From: JBECKS01 sp964557005
GTDB taxonomy: Bacteria; Pseudomonadota; Gammaproteobacteria; Pseudomonadales; JBECKS01
Direction: 5' to 3'
NCBI GenBank assembly: GCA_964557005.1
Contig: CAZKYI010000016.1
Span: 1-31,096, forward strand
Length of the DNA: 31,096 nt
The position numbers and the translations under genes were made by a program. Of this stretch, positions 16,830 to 25,269 are shown piece after piece. The notes beneath the pieces were generated by a model. That model saw only the letters and a program-made list of their open reading frames with translations. It was not told where the DNA came from and did no database searches. The stretch's first letter is position 1. Each line of letters opens with the position of its first letter.

Positions 16830-17207
16830 TTAACCGAGCAGATAGGTGTCCTTGTCGTGCAGGAAAAGATTATTAATGTCCTTTCCGAATACATCGGTGC
16901 ATTGAAAGTCACCAAATTTGAGTACGGTTTCCTCATACTCACAGTCACGATATTGGCAACCTACGCGATACTCAGGCTGAATTTTTTCAAAGAAGGATTT
17001 CACGCGGCCACCGTCCTTGCTTTCCGCTGAAAGCATCACGCAATCTCCCATGGTTTTGATAATGCGCCAGCCATATTTACTGGCGTGGCTTTCAATCAGG
17101 GCGTAATACTTGAGCAAATATTCGGCTGCTTCAGGTGCGCTCATCTTTTGGGTCACATCATTGAAATCAACCATGTCAATTTTGATGATGGTGGAGAACT
17201 TTTGCAT
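16830..17207 (-). CDS. mini class III nucleotide cyclase-homology protein
   Basis: A 125-residue protein resembling the first two thirds of an adenylate/guanylate cyclase catalytic domain. It has IIKIDMVDF with Asp11 (first metal Asp) and IKTMGDCVML with Asp55 (second metal Asp), spaced as in the family. The remainder, ending GKDINNLFLHDKDTYLLG, is short; the usual N-x-x-x-R transition-state pair is not evident, although DINN is reminiscent of it. Full domains are ~180 residues, so it may be inactive, a binding protein, or a heterodimer partner. Start ATG 17207 has AGGA 6 nt before it; ATG 17213 and an upstream start at 17255 are alternatives. No sensor or membrane domain is attached. Confidence 0.7.
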   Translation of the reverse strand: MQKFSTIIKIDMVDFNDVTQKMSAPEAAEYLLKYYALIESHASKYGWRIIKTMGDCVMLSAESKDGGRVKSFFEKIQPEYRVGCQYRDCEYEETVLKFGDFQCTDVFGKDINNLFLHDKDTYLLG

Positions 17208-17318
17208 GGGCATTCCTGTCTGGTGTCTTTTGTTATGAGGCGGTAAGCCTAGCATGTCGCTTTCTCAACAAAAAGATAATGCTTTAAATTCCATTGTTGT
17301 TTGTTCTATAGTCACGGC

Positions 17319-17624
17319 ATGAAAACCTTGGGTATTTCTACACAGCCTTCTAACAAGCGGTTATTTTTGCTGGCCGCGCTGTTTGCTGCATTATTGCAGG
17401 CACAAATTGCGGGTGCCGATCACAAGCTTGAGCATTTATTCCATGACACTCAGGCGCTCTGTGATAGTTACATTGCGTTTGAACATAAGGTTTTTACACA
17501 AGTTCCAGAAGTTTCACTGTCACTTACCCTACACAATACTGACTACTCGTCAGCAATTTTAGCGCGTGTTTCTGTAAGCACGCATTTTTTCTACGCCATC
17601 AGAGCGCCTCCTCAGTTTTCCTAA
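17319..17624 (+). CDS. small His/Cys-containing membrane or exported protein of the metal locus
   Basis: 101 residues from ATG 17319 (an in-frame start at 17301 is possible). One hydrophobic segment, RLFLLAALFAALLQAQIAGA, acts as signal or anchor. Directly after it, DHKLEHLFHDTQALC plus a later EHK put four His and one Cys in a short stretch, a plausible metal-binding patch. The C-terminus FYAIRAPPQFS is reminiscent of small proteins seen next to metal transport genes. No function is known to me. It is first in a rightward set with the His-loop porin, ZnuA-like and ZnuB-like genes, so a role in metal handling is likely but inferred. Confidence 0.6.
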   Translation: MKTLGISTQPSNKRLFLLAALFAALLQAQIAGADHKLEHLFHDTQALCDSYIAFEHKVFTQVPEVSLSLTLHNTDYSSAILARVSVSTHFFYAIRAPPQFS

Positions 17625-17697
17625 GCTGATTTAATCATTTTTTTTAAATTCATATTCGGGTGTGGCTTTACGCTGCGCCCGTGCTTGGGAGTTTCCA

Positions 17698-18984
17698 ATG
17701 AGAAAACAATTACTTATTTCTGTTATACCAATGCTGTCTATTTTTTCAATTAACCCGCTTCATGCTCAGGAAGATCGTATTGATACGCTTGAACAACGCA
17801 TTCAGTCGCTTGAGCGAAGCAACACGGCTAACGCAGCCAATGCTTTTAATCCCCAGTTGAGTGTCATTCTGGATGGTCGTTATACGAATTACCAACACCA
17901 TGCAGAAGACTATGAACTGCCAGGATTCATGCTCGGTGGTGAAGCGGGTCTGGCACCAGAAGGCGTGTCCTTGGGGCATACCGAAATCAGTGCCAGTGCC
18001 CATATCGACGACAAATTCTACGGAAAATTTACCGCTGCCTTGCATGCGTATCAGCACGAAACTGAAATCGAACTGGAAGAAGCCTTTGTACAAACAACGG
18101 CTTTGCCAAACGGTTTTGGTGTTCAGGCAGGGCGATTTTTTCCTGCGGTCGGTTATGTCAATGAACAACATAATCATGCGTGGGACTTCGCCGATGCACC
18201 GCTGGTTTATCGTGGCCTGTGGGGTGACAAATACATCGATGATGGTGTGCGTTTGAACTGGCTAGCCCCCACCGATTTGTTCCTCGAATTCGGTGTTGAA
18301 GCCTTGAATGGCGGCCGTTTTCCTGCGGGCGGGCTGGCAAGTGCCAGCTCAGGTTCGCAGGTGTTTTTTATCAAAACTGGCGGTGATGTTGGCGTAAGCC
18401 GAAGCTGGCAAATGGGCGTGAGCTTTCATCAGGCCGATGAGGTGGAAGAACGGGAAGGCGGTGCAGGGCATAGTCATGGCGCAGCAGCGGCGGTAACTGA
18501 ACACCCTGTATTTTCTGGCAAAAGTGAAACGCTTGGCTTGAGTGCCGTGTATAAATGGGCGCCGCAAGGTAATTACAAAAACCGGCATTTCAAATTGCAA
18601 GGCGAAGCATTTTTAAGAAAAGAGCAGGGCAATGTTGAGATGGAAGGCTCCAGTCCACTTGAACAAAGTGACGTAGAGCTGAAACAGCGCGGAATGTATG
18701 TTCAGGCGATTTATCAATTCAAGCCGCAATGGCGAGCGGGGCTGCGTTTTGATGTGCTGAAAAGTGATAACAGCGCAGTCGATGAGGACGTTCTGGAAGA
18801 GGCAGGCTTGCATGATGAAGACCTCTCGCCAAAACGCATCAGTACCATGCTTGAATGGCTGCCCAGTGAGTTCAGCCGCGTGAGAGTTCAATTCAACAAT
18901 GATCAATCTTACGAGGAAGACAATCGGCAAGTGATTCTGCAATACACCATGAGCCTCGGTGCGCATGGTGCGCATACATTTTAG
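17698..18984 (+). CDS. outer-membrane porin-like protein with His-rich loop
   Basis: 428 residues from ATG 17698, with TGGGAG 7 nt upstream; the longer frame from 17662 is unlikely. The signal peptide ends PLHA (~22). A short coiled coil follows (EDRIDTLEQRIQSLERS), as in trimeric phosphate-selective-type porins. The rest alternates as a beta-barrel and ends in AHGAHTF with the terminal Phe needed for barrel insertion. An extracellular or periplasmic loop near residue 262 reads GGAGHSHGAAAA, with more His around (SFHQ, TEHP), suggesting divalent metal contact. Only 9 nt separate it from the ZnuA-like gene, so it probably brings zinc or a similar metal across the outer membrane. Substrate is inferred from context. 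Confidence 0.75.
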   Translation: MRKQLLISVIPMLSIFSINPLHAQEDRIDTLEQRIQSLERSNTANAANAFNPQLSVILDGRYTNYQHHAEDYELPGFMLGGEAGLAPEGVSLGHTEISASAHIDDKFYGKFTAALHAYQHETEIELEEAFVQTTALPNGFGVQAGRFFPAVGYVNEQHNHAWDFADAPLVYRGLWGDKYIDDGVRLNWLAPTDLFLEFGVEALNGGRFPAGGLASASSGSQVFFIKTGGDVGVSRSWQMGVSFHQADEVEEREGGAGHSHGAAAAVTEHPVFSGKSETLGLSAVYKWAPQGNYKNRHFKLQGEAFLRKEQGNVEMEGSSPLEQSDVELKQRGMYVQAIYQFKPQWRAGLRFDVLKSDNSAVDEDVLEEAGLHDEDLSPKRISTMLEWLPSEFSRVRVQFNNDQSYEEDNRQVILQYTMSLGAHGAHTF

Positions 18985-18993
18985 GGTGAGCAT

Positions 18994-19947
18994 ATGAACC
19001 GTAAATTGTATTTGCGAATTGTTGTCAGTGTGTTTTTTATCATAACGTCGGGGCAGATTTTTTCTGCCCCAAACGCTGCAACAGCGTCTATAAAAAAGCT
19101 GAATATCTTTACCTGTGAGCCTGAATGGGCAGCGCTTGCCCATGCCATTGCAGGTCAGCATGCAGAAATATTCAGTGCCACCACCTATGCTCAGGATCCG
19201 CATCGTGTTGAAGCGCGCCCTGCTTTAATTGCCAAGGCAAGGCAGGCCGATGTATTGATTTGTTCGGGTGCAGAACTGGAGCAAGGCTGGTTGCCAGTGT
19301 TGTCAAGAAAGGCATCCAACGCACAGATAAGTGCTGGTCAGGCAGGTTATATCATGGCCAGTGATTATCTGCTCTTGCTCAACAAACCTGAAAAGCTTGA
19401 TCGTTCAATGGGTGACGTACACGCGGCTGGAAATCCGCATGTGCATTTCCATCCCGATAACATGCACCGCATGGCACAGGTAGTGGCTGAACGATTTTCG
19501 CTGCTTGATGCAAACAATGCGCCAGCCTATCAACAGGGTTTGCAGCAATTTACATACAAGCTCAATGATTTTCTGGCGCATAACAAGGCACTCACACAGA
19601 AGCTGAAAGGTACGCGTATTGTGGTGCACCATGACACCTGGGTGTATTTCGTGCAATGGCTCGAACTTGAACAGGTGGCGATTATGGAAAGCAAGGCAGG
19701 CATACCGCCCGGTGTTGCGCATCTGTCTGCCTTGCTGGAAAGGGTGAATCCGCACACAAGTGATGTGATTATCTATTCAAGCTATGAAGATGCAAAAGCT
19801 GCGCGCTGGTTATCAGAACGCAGCAAGGTAAAGGCGGTGCAACTCGATTACAGTGTTAGAGACTGGCAAGCACCTGATGCCCTGTTTGTGTGGTATCAGG
19901 GTTTGCTTGATGCACTGGCACACACACGGGAAATTCACCATGAATAG
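18994..19947 (+). CDS. ZnuA-like periplasmic metal-binding protein (ABC transporter, cluster A-I)
   Basis: 317 residues with signal peptide to ~25 (QIFSA). Cluster A-I layout: LNIFTCEPEWAALA at the start of the mature domain, AQDPHRVEARP with His70, GNPHVHFHPDN with His149/His151/His153, RIVVHHDTWVYF with His212/His213, and YSSYEDAKAA with an acidic fourth ligand (Glu265 or Asp266). The usual long His-rich loop of ZnuA is reduced to the HVHFH cluster. Zinc is most likely, manganese possible. The start has GGTGAG 4 nt upstream. Its 3' end overlaps the permease gene by 8 nt. Confidence 0.9.
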   Translation: MNRKLYLRIVVSVFFIITSGQIFSAPNAATASIKKLNIFTCEPEWAALAHAIAGQHAEIFSATTYAQDPHRVEARPALIAKARQADVLICSGAELEQGWLPVLSRKASNAQISAGQAGYIMASDYLLLLNKPEKLDRSMGDVHAAGNPHVHFHPDNMHRMAQVVAERFSLLDANNAPAYQQGLQQFTYKLNDFLAHNKALTQKLKGTRIVVHHDTWVYFVQWLELEQVAIMESKAGIPPGVAHLSALLERVNPHTSDVIIYSSYEDAKAARWLSERSKVKAVQLDYSVRDWQAPDALFVWYQGLLDALAHTREIHHE

Positions 19948-20737
19948 TATGAATTTTGAAATCATCATGCCTGCCCTGCTGGCGGGCATGATTGTGCTGT
20001 CAACGCATATTCCTCTGGGTCGTATTGTTTTAAAAAGAGGCATTATTTTTATTGATTTGGCCATTGCACAGGTAGCAGGGCTTGGCATTTTGCTGGCCAA
20101 TTATGCGGGTTTCGATGCACATAATTGGGAATTGCAAATCATTGCCTTTGCAAGTGCGCTGTTGGGTGCGGCAATTCTCAAGTTCGGTGAATCGGTTTTT
20201 CAGGAACATCAGGAAGCATTTATCGGCATTGTGTTCGTGTTATCGGCGAGCCTTGGCATTCTGATTCTCGCGAAGAATCCACACGGTGGTGAACATTTAA
20301 AAGAGCTGCTGGTGGGGCAGATTCTGTGGGTGGATTACATGCAACTGATTTTTCCTGCCTTGGTGAGTGTGTGCTTGTTGGTGGTGTTTTCAAGCTATCG
20401 TGAAGCCTTCGAGCGCTCGTGGTTTTACTTTGCGTTTGCGATAGCCATCACGCTATCGGTGCAGTTGCTCGGCGTTTATCTGGTCTTTGCGAGTTTGATT
20501 TTACCTGCGCTGGGTTTTTACAGGCTCAAGGCAAGGCAGGCATATCTTTATGGTTTTGTTGCAGCGACATTCGCTTTCTTTGTGGGCTTGCTGTTGTCTG
20601 CACTGTTTGATTTGCCCAGCGGTGCGCTGATTGTGTGGATGTTGGCCTGTATGTCTTTTCTGGGGGGAATGGCTGTTAGATTTATTGCATCAGCCATTGA
20701 TGCGAAGTCCAGTAAAAACGTGCAGGATCTTCGCTGA
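19940..20737 (+). CDS. ZnuB-like metal ABC transporter permease
   Basis: 265 residues and about eight transmembrane segments of the ABC-3 family (PF00950). Visible marks are HIPLGRIVLKRGIIFIDLAIAQVAGLG near the N-terminus (the family's V..R...F.GDA.AHs..pG region, here with DLAIAQ) and VFASLILPALGFYRLK toward the C-terminus. ATG 19940 overlaps the ZnuA-like stop, giving tight coupling; earlier in-frame starts lie inside that gene. The coding end overlaps the minus-strand deacetylase gene by 56 bp. No ATP-binding subunit is encoded next to it, so it must use an ATPase from elsewhere. Confidence 0.88.
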   Translation: MNSMNFEIIMPALLAGMIVLSTHIPLGRIVLKRGIIFIDLAIAQVAGLGILLANYAGFDAHNWELQIIAFASALLGAAILKFGESVFQEHQEAFIGIVFVLSASLGILILAKNPHGGEHLKELLVGQILWVDYMQLIFPALVSVCLLVVFSSYREAFERSWFYFAFAIAITLSVQLLGVYLVFASLILPALGFYRLKARQAYLYGFVAATFAFFVGLLLSALFDLPSGALIVWMLACMSFLGGMAVRFIASAIDAKSSKNVQDLR

Positions 20738-21746
20738 TGCTGGTGCAGTTATAACGCTGTCTGCCCTCATTGAGTGGTTTGGAGTGCTGAACAATAAAAC
20801 TTTTTGCCTGTTTTTTCAGGGTGATTGGCTCACCAGTGCTGGCATCAAAGCAGCTAATGGCGTTCATTTTTCTGTTGGGTGAAAGTTGCAATTTGGGCGG
20901 ATTATCGCTGCCTGAAATCGCAACGGGATTGGTGTGCAAGGGCAGCACCTTGCCCGGGAAGGCGAGACTGTTCAGCTTCACAGACAAGGTGTCGAGATTG
21001 GCGAATCTTCCCGATGCGGGAAATCTCGGCAGGGCGCTGAAATCGCTGTTAGCCGCAATCGCCCCTGAATGTTGGCCAAAGCCTGTATAACCCAGCTCTG
21101 TCACCAACGCGCTCAGTGCTTCGTTGTATTCGCCATAGGGATAGGCAAACAAATCGGTTTTTATGTTCAGATGTTTTTGAAGCAGATTTTCTGCAAGCAA
21201 AATTTCCTGCTTCATCTGTGAACGCCATTCCTTGAAGGAATCACGCTCAAAACCGCGCACCATATGCAAATGTGTGTGACCATGATTGGCCACCGTCATC
21301 AGTCCCGATTGCTGCATGGTTTTTAATTGCGCCCATGTGCACTGGCTGACAAAGTTTCGTTCAATCGCATCGGTGTTGATGAACAGGGTAAAGGGAATTT
21401 TACGCGCACTTAAAATCGGCCACGCTTCGGTACACACGGAAATATGTGCGTCATCAAAGGTAATCGCGACGTTATGCGTGTGTTTGAACGGCTTGTCGCG
21501 CGTGAGCGTGTCAAGCAGATCGGGCAAGGCAAGAATGTCAAATTGATGTTTGGCGAGCCAGTCGAGATGTTGCACAAATTGTTGCGGTGTGACGCTGGTG
21601 ATGTCGGGCGTTTCGGTGCTGACATTGTGATACTGCAAGATAACCGCAGAGCGATGAAAGTAATCCTGCTGCTGTGCTTTGGCTGCTGCGTTAACAACAT
21701 TGGCCTGACATACAAAAAAAAGTGCGACGCAGAGAATGGCTTTCAT
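20682..21746 (-). CDS. secreted polysaccharide deacetylase (NodB/CE4, PgaB-like N-terminal type)
   Basis: 354 residues with a signal peptide (cleavage near VNAAA, ~22). The NodB domain spans ~30-260: AVILQYHNVS, the catalytic motif AITFDDAH (general base and metal Asp), VANHGHTHLHM (metal His pair, HxxxH type) and LFAYPYGEYN (motif 3). These enzymes remove N-acetyl groups from glycans such as poly-GlcNAc, chitin or peptidoglycan, using a divalent metal such as zinc. The C-terminal ~90 residues are extra and unrecognised. It is last in a leftward operon after the TonB receptor and PepSY genes (32-nt gap). Its tail overlaps the permease gene. Confidence 0.85.
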   Translation of the reverse strand: MKAILCVALFFVCQANVVNAAAKAQQQDYFHRSAVILQYHNVSTETPDITSVTPQQFVQHLDWLAKHQFDILALPDLLDTLTRDKPFKHTHNVAITFDDAHISVCTEAWPILSARKIPFTLFINTDAIERNFVSQCTWAQLKTMQQSGLMTVANHGHTHLHMVRGFERDSFKEWRSQMKQEILLAENLLQKHLNIKTDLFAYPYGEYNEALSALVTELGYTGFGQHSGAIAANSDFSALPRFPASGRFANLDTLSVKLNSLAFPGKVLPLHTNPVAISGSDNPPKLQLSPNRKMNAISCFDASTGEPITLKKQAKSFIVQHSKPLNEGRQRYNCTSISEDPARFYWTSHQWLMQ

Positions 21747-21778
21747 AGGTTTTTACTCAACAAAAGTTTCGGTGATGG

Positions 21779-23191
21779 TCAGGCTTTTAATATCCATGTG
21801 TCAAAAATAATGATGATGGGCAGCGCGAGCAGTAATAAGGGAAAGGCGAGCACTAACAAGCTTAATATCAGGATTACGGAAACTGGCAGGCGAGTTGTGT
21901 GGGTGCGTGCAGGGAGTGACGGGAAAACCGCCTGTGCAGGTTTTCGTAAAAAAGCTAACCACACGCCGCTTAGTATCAAGGCAATGACCGCAAGGCACAG
22001 CACAAGGTTGGCGAGGATATTGGCAAGGCCAAACTCTCCCTGATGCAGGGCGATGCTGATCGACATCAGTTTTGCTGCAAATGAATAATCACTAAAACTT
22101 ACTTGTGCGAGTATTTCCCCGCTGTACGGGTCGAGATGCACGAATTTTTCCTGCGCAGGTGTGCGTGCGTCGCCAGTCATGGTGCTTGCCGATACGGTAA
22201 AAATTCCGTTTTTATTTTTGGGAAAATGAATGCGATAGCGCTCAGAAAACCCTGACTGTGTAGCTTGTTGTGCCACAGTATCCACAGAAATCATGGCGTG
22301 GTGCCTATGCTCGTGGTGTATGTGTGACACTACAGGCAGGGGTGTTTGTTCCAGCCCCCAGGGAACCTCCTTGACACTGCTGTTATTGAGCGATTGATGT
22401 GTTGTGTGAGCGCTGTGAGCTGTATTGGTTTGTTGTGCGTTGGTAGTTTGGGGAGCAAATCGCTCTGCGGGAAAAGTGCCCCACGCCTGTACCAATTTGC
22501 CGCCCCAAATGTTTGTCCATGCCAGCCCCGAAAGCAAAAAGAACAACAGGATTACACCGATATAAAAACCGATGCTGCCATGCAAATATTTAAAACGCTC
22601 ACGCACATTGCCTTTGATGATTAAAAACCCGAAAGGATTGAGTTTGTTTTTAATGTCATTGGCTTTCACCAGCCAAAGATAAAAGCCGCTCACCAGCATA
22701 AAAATGCCGAGGCTCGCCGCCAGTTCCAGCAAAAAATCGCCCACATCGCCGAGCAACAAACCACCGTGAATTTTATTTGCCCATGCGTAGAGCGAGCTGT
22801 CTTTTTCAACACTCGAAATAATTTCGTTGCTGTAAGGATTGAGTGAAACAATCAACGCGCCACGTTCAGTGCGTAATTGAATCTGCGCGGCGCGATGTGC
22901 GTCGGCGTAATACACATATTGATCAATGCTCGCTTGCGGGAAAGCACTTTGAGCAGCGAGTATGTGTGTGCTGATGGCTTGTTTTTGCAGTCCCTGATAG
23001 CTGTGTGCATCGTCAAGAAAAACAGCTTCGCCAAATTTACTCTGGTTAAACGCAGCGCTTGCCATGATTAAGCCAGTGATGGCCAGTATCAGAAAAAAAG
23101 GAATCACATAACACGCCGCAAGAAAATGCCAGCGCCAGATGCGTCGATACAGTGTGTTTGAAAGCGTTGAATTGTCTGACATAGGCAACAT
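21779..23191 (-). CDS. PepSY-associated transmembrane protein (PF03929), His-rich
   Basis: 470 residues. Four transmembrane helices fit the PepSY_TM plan: WRWHFLAACYVIPFFLILAITGLIMA at the start, the LYAWANKIHGGLLLGDVG region, a mid-protein pair (KYLHGSIGFYIGVILLFFLLSGL), and two C-terminal helices after SIALHQGEFG. Family members act with TonB receptors in iron or metal acquisition, some as periplasmic reductases. The periplasmic loop ~250-310 is rich in His (AHSAHTTHQ, SHIHHEHRHH). Its ATG 23191 overlaps the receptor's TAA stop as TAATG, so translation is coupled; ATG 23182 is an alternative. Confidence 0.88.
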   Translation of the reverse strand: MLPMSDNSTLSNTLYRRIWRWHFLAACYVIPFFLILAITGLIMASAAFNQSKFGEAVFLDDAHSYQGLQKQAISTHILAAQSAFPQASIDQYVYYADAHRAAQIQLRTERGALIVSLNPYSNEIISSVEKDSSLYAWANKIHGGLLLGDVGDFLLELAASLGIFMLVSGFYLWLVKANDIKNKLNPFGFLIIKGNVRERFKYLHGSIGFYIGVILLFFLLSGLAWTNIWGGKLVQAWGTFPAERFAPQTTNAQQTNTAHSAHTTHQSLNNSSVKEVPWGLEQTPLPVVSHIHHEHRHHAMISVDTVAQQATQSGFSERYRIHFPKNKNGIFTVSASTMTGDARTPAQEKFVHLDPYSGEILAQVSFSDYSFAAKLMSISIALHQGEFGLANILANLVLCLAVIALILSGVWLAFLRKPAQAVFPSLPARTHTTRLPVSVILILSLLVLAFPLLLLALPIIIIFDTWILKA

Positions 23192-25269
23192 TAAAAATTC
23201 AGTTTGATTCCAGCGAACAGTGAGCGTGGCAAGCCTGTTTGCAGCAAGGCATCATTGACGCTTGCGATGTCTTTAACGCCATGGCTCGCAACATGGCTTT
23301 TATCATTGAGGTTTTTAAATTCCAGCCACGCCTGCCAATGGTTCTTGTGGTAGCCCGCTCTTAAACCGAGCAAAGTATAGCCATCAATTTTGTAGCTGTT
23401 GCTGAAATCTGCATAACGCTCGTCCACGCTATCAATGGTTGGGCCGTAGAATACACCATTCCCTTGTTTGAACATCACTTCTGCACGCACCACGCTTTTG
23501 GGCGCTGCGGGCAGCGTGTTGTTTCCATAAATCGCATCATCTACAAATCTGAAATGATTGATGGTCAAACTAACAAGCGGGTCAACCGTGAACTGTTGCC
23601 ACATAAAACTGCCAAAGCTCACTGCCTCTATCCCTGCATGCAGGGTGCTGTCGATATTGCTGCTTAAACTGGTGCCAGGTGCGTTCGGATCATCAATGGA
23701 AAGAATCTCATCAGAAATTCTTGCGTAATAACCTGCGACATCCCAGTTCCATAGCCCCTTGTTGTTAAATGCCTTGCTGCCTCGGCTGCCCACTTCAATT
23801 ACGCGACCGTGCATGGCATCGAGTGTGTCGTTGCTCGCCCGTACATCATCTTCCAGCTCGTAATTGGTGGGCGCTTCGTAAAGCTTGCTCAGATTGGTAT
23901 AGAGTTCATGCCGTGTATGGAGCTTGTAGATGGCACCCACGCGCGGATTGATGCTCGAATAGCTGCCCTTCGGATTGCGCAGCGTGTTGCTGGCCACATC
24001 GGTATTTCTGATTTCACGTTCGCCATGCACATATTGCGTGCCGAAAACCAGCACCAGTTTTTCGCTGGCGTGAAAGTTGTCTACCACAAACAGTTCAAGG
24101 TTATCGGCAGAATTATCAACAAGCGTGGTCAGGCCGTTGCGAAAACCTCTGTTATTTTGGTAGTTGCCACCTTCCACCTTGTTGGTGCTGTAATTGAGGC
24201 CGCTGCTGATTTCATGTTTGCGATTTTTCCCTTGAATGCTTGTGTTATGTCTGAGCATGGCATGGGTGTCGGTCACTTCGGTATCAATGAGCAAGCTGAA
24301 AAAGGGGCTGGCAACAATCGGGTGATACAAATCCTGCTGTTCGATGGAAATACCCGCTTCAAGCGTGCTGTTTTCAAGTGTCCACAGCGTTTTGTTAGCC
24401 ACGCGCAGTGCCTCAACATTATGCTGATAATCGCCATTCACTGCCGCTGCTTCGGCCTGTCTGTCATCTTGCCTGAATTGCGCAGCGGTCAGATTGCCAG
24501 CAAGTTCCTGATGATTACGGAAGGCGGAAAAGTAGCTGCGGTTACTCACTGTGTCAGAAATTTTCCAACCCAGATTTGTATAAAGCGAGGTACGCTCCTG
24601 TTCACTGTGTTTGCGATAACCTTGCCAGTGTTTCGTTTCCACACTGATAAACGCATCCAGCGTTTCATTGAGTACATCGCCTGCATTCACGCGCGCCTGC
24701 CGCTGGCCAAAGCTTCCCGCATTGGCTTCCACGCTGTTTTCACTGTTCAAGGCAGTAGGGGATACAAAATCCATTGCGCCACCCAATGTGCTTGCCCCAT
24801 AGCGTAAGGCGTTGGCACCTTTGGCGATTGAAACCACTTTCATGTTTTTAGGGTCGATGAAGCGGTTATGGTTATTGCCATCGGCAGCGGTTACTGGCAA
24901 ACCATCCTGAAAGAATTTAATGCCGTTGCTGTCGTAGTTAATCGCATCGAGATTGGAGCCACGGCTCGAAAAAAAAGTCGCATCAGTTCCCGCTGAACTG
25001 CTTGCCCAAATGCCTGGTACAAAGTGGAGTAAATCAGCAAGGCTGCCTGCGTGCCTGTTTTCAATGGCTTCACTTTCAAGTACGGTCACCGCGCCTGCGC
25101 TTGCCTGCGCCTGTTTTCTGGCCTTGAGGGTGTCTTGTTGTTTGGGGTCACTCTCTTCCGAAATGATGAGCGGCTCCAGTTGTATGGCTTCGTTCTTGGC
25201 ATGGGCAGACCAGCCAGTTGAGGAAGCAGCCAGCAGGCACAGCAGTGTGAGGGAGAAAAAATAGCTCAT
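23191..25269 (-). CDS. TonB-dependent outer-membrane receptor
   Basis: 692 residues. Signal peptide to ~24 (GWSAHA). The plug starts about residue 55: GAVTVLESEAIENRHAGSLADLLHFVPGIW, then SSRGSNLDAINYDSNGIKFFQDGLPV and IAKGANALRYGASTLGGAMDFVSP, all typical. A 22-strand barrel follows and ends in SLFAGIKLNF with the terminal Phe. FecA-like N-terminal signalling domain is absent. Substrate is unknown: adjacency to PepSY suits a siderophore or metal chelate, and the neighbouring zinc-type genes raise zinc as another option. First gene of a leftward operon. No Fur or Zur box was recognised upstream. Confidence 0.93.
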   Translation of the reverse strand: MSYFFSLTLLCLLAASSTGWSAHAKNEAIQLEPLIISEESDPKQQDTLKARKQAQASAGAVTVLESEAIENRHAGSLADLLHFVPGIWASSSAGTDATFFSSRGSNLDAINYDSNGIKFFQDGLPVTAADGNNHNRFIDPKNMKVVSIAKGANALRYGASTLGGAMDFVSPTALNSENSVEANAGSFGQRQARVNAGDVLNETLDAFISVETKHWQGYRKHSEQERTSLYTNLGWKISDTVSNRSYFSAFRNHQELAGNLTAAQFRQDDRQAEAAAVNGDYQHNVEALRVANKTLWTLENSTLEAGISIEQQDLYHPIVASPFFSLLIDTEVTDTHAMLRHNTSIQGKNRKHEISSGLNYSTNKVEGGNYQNNRGFRNGLTTLVDNSADNLELFVVDNFHASEKLVLVFGTQYVHGEREIRNTDVASNTLRNPKGSYSSINPRVGAIYKLHTRHELYTNLSKLYEAPTNYELEDDVRASNDTLDAMHGRVIEVGSRGSKAFNNKGLWNWDVAGYYARISDEILSIDDPNAPGTSLSSNIDSTLHAGIEAVSFGSFMWQQFTVDPLVSLTINHFRFVDDAIYGNNTLPAAPKSVVRAEVMFKQGNGVFYGPTIDSVDERYADFSNSYKIDGYTLLGLRAGYHKNHWQAWLEFKNLNDKSHVASHGVKDIASVNDALLQTGLPRSLFAGIKLNF

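Noticed and set aside
17208..17318. Possible Zur box before the metal genes
   Set aside because: AT-rich sequence is present, but no convincing inverted repeat of the Zur type could be found by eye.
21444..22043. 199-codon plus-strand frame
   Set aside because: Antisense to the deacetylase and PepSY genes, both with clear motifs; no ribosome site or family resemblance.
23809..24807. 332-codon open frame on the plus strand
   Set aside because: It lies wholly antisense to the well-supported TonB receptor gene, has no recognisable domain, and reads as a composition-driven shadow.
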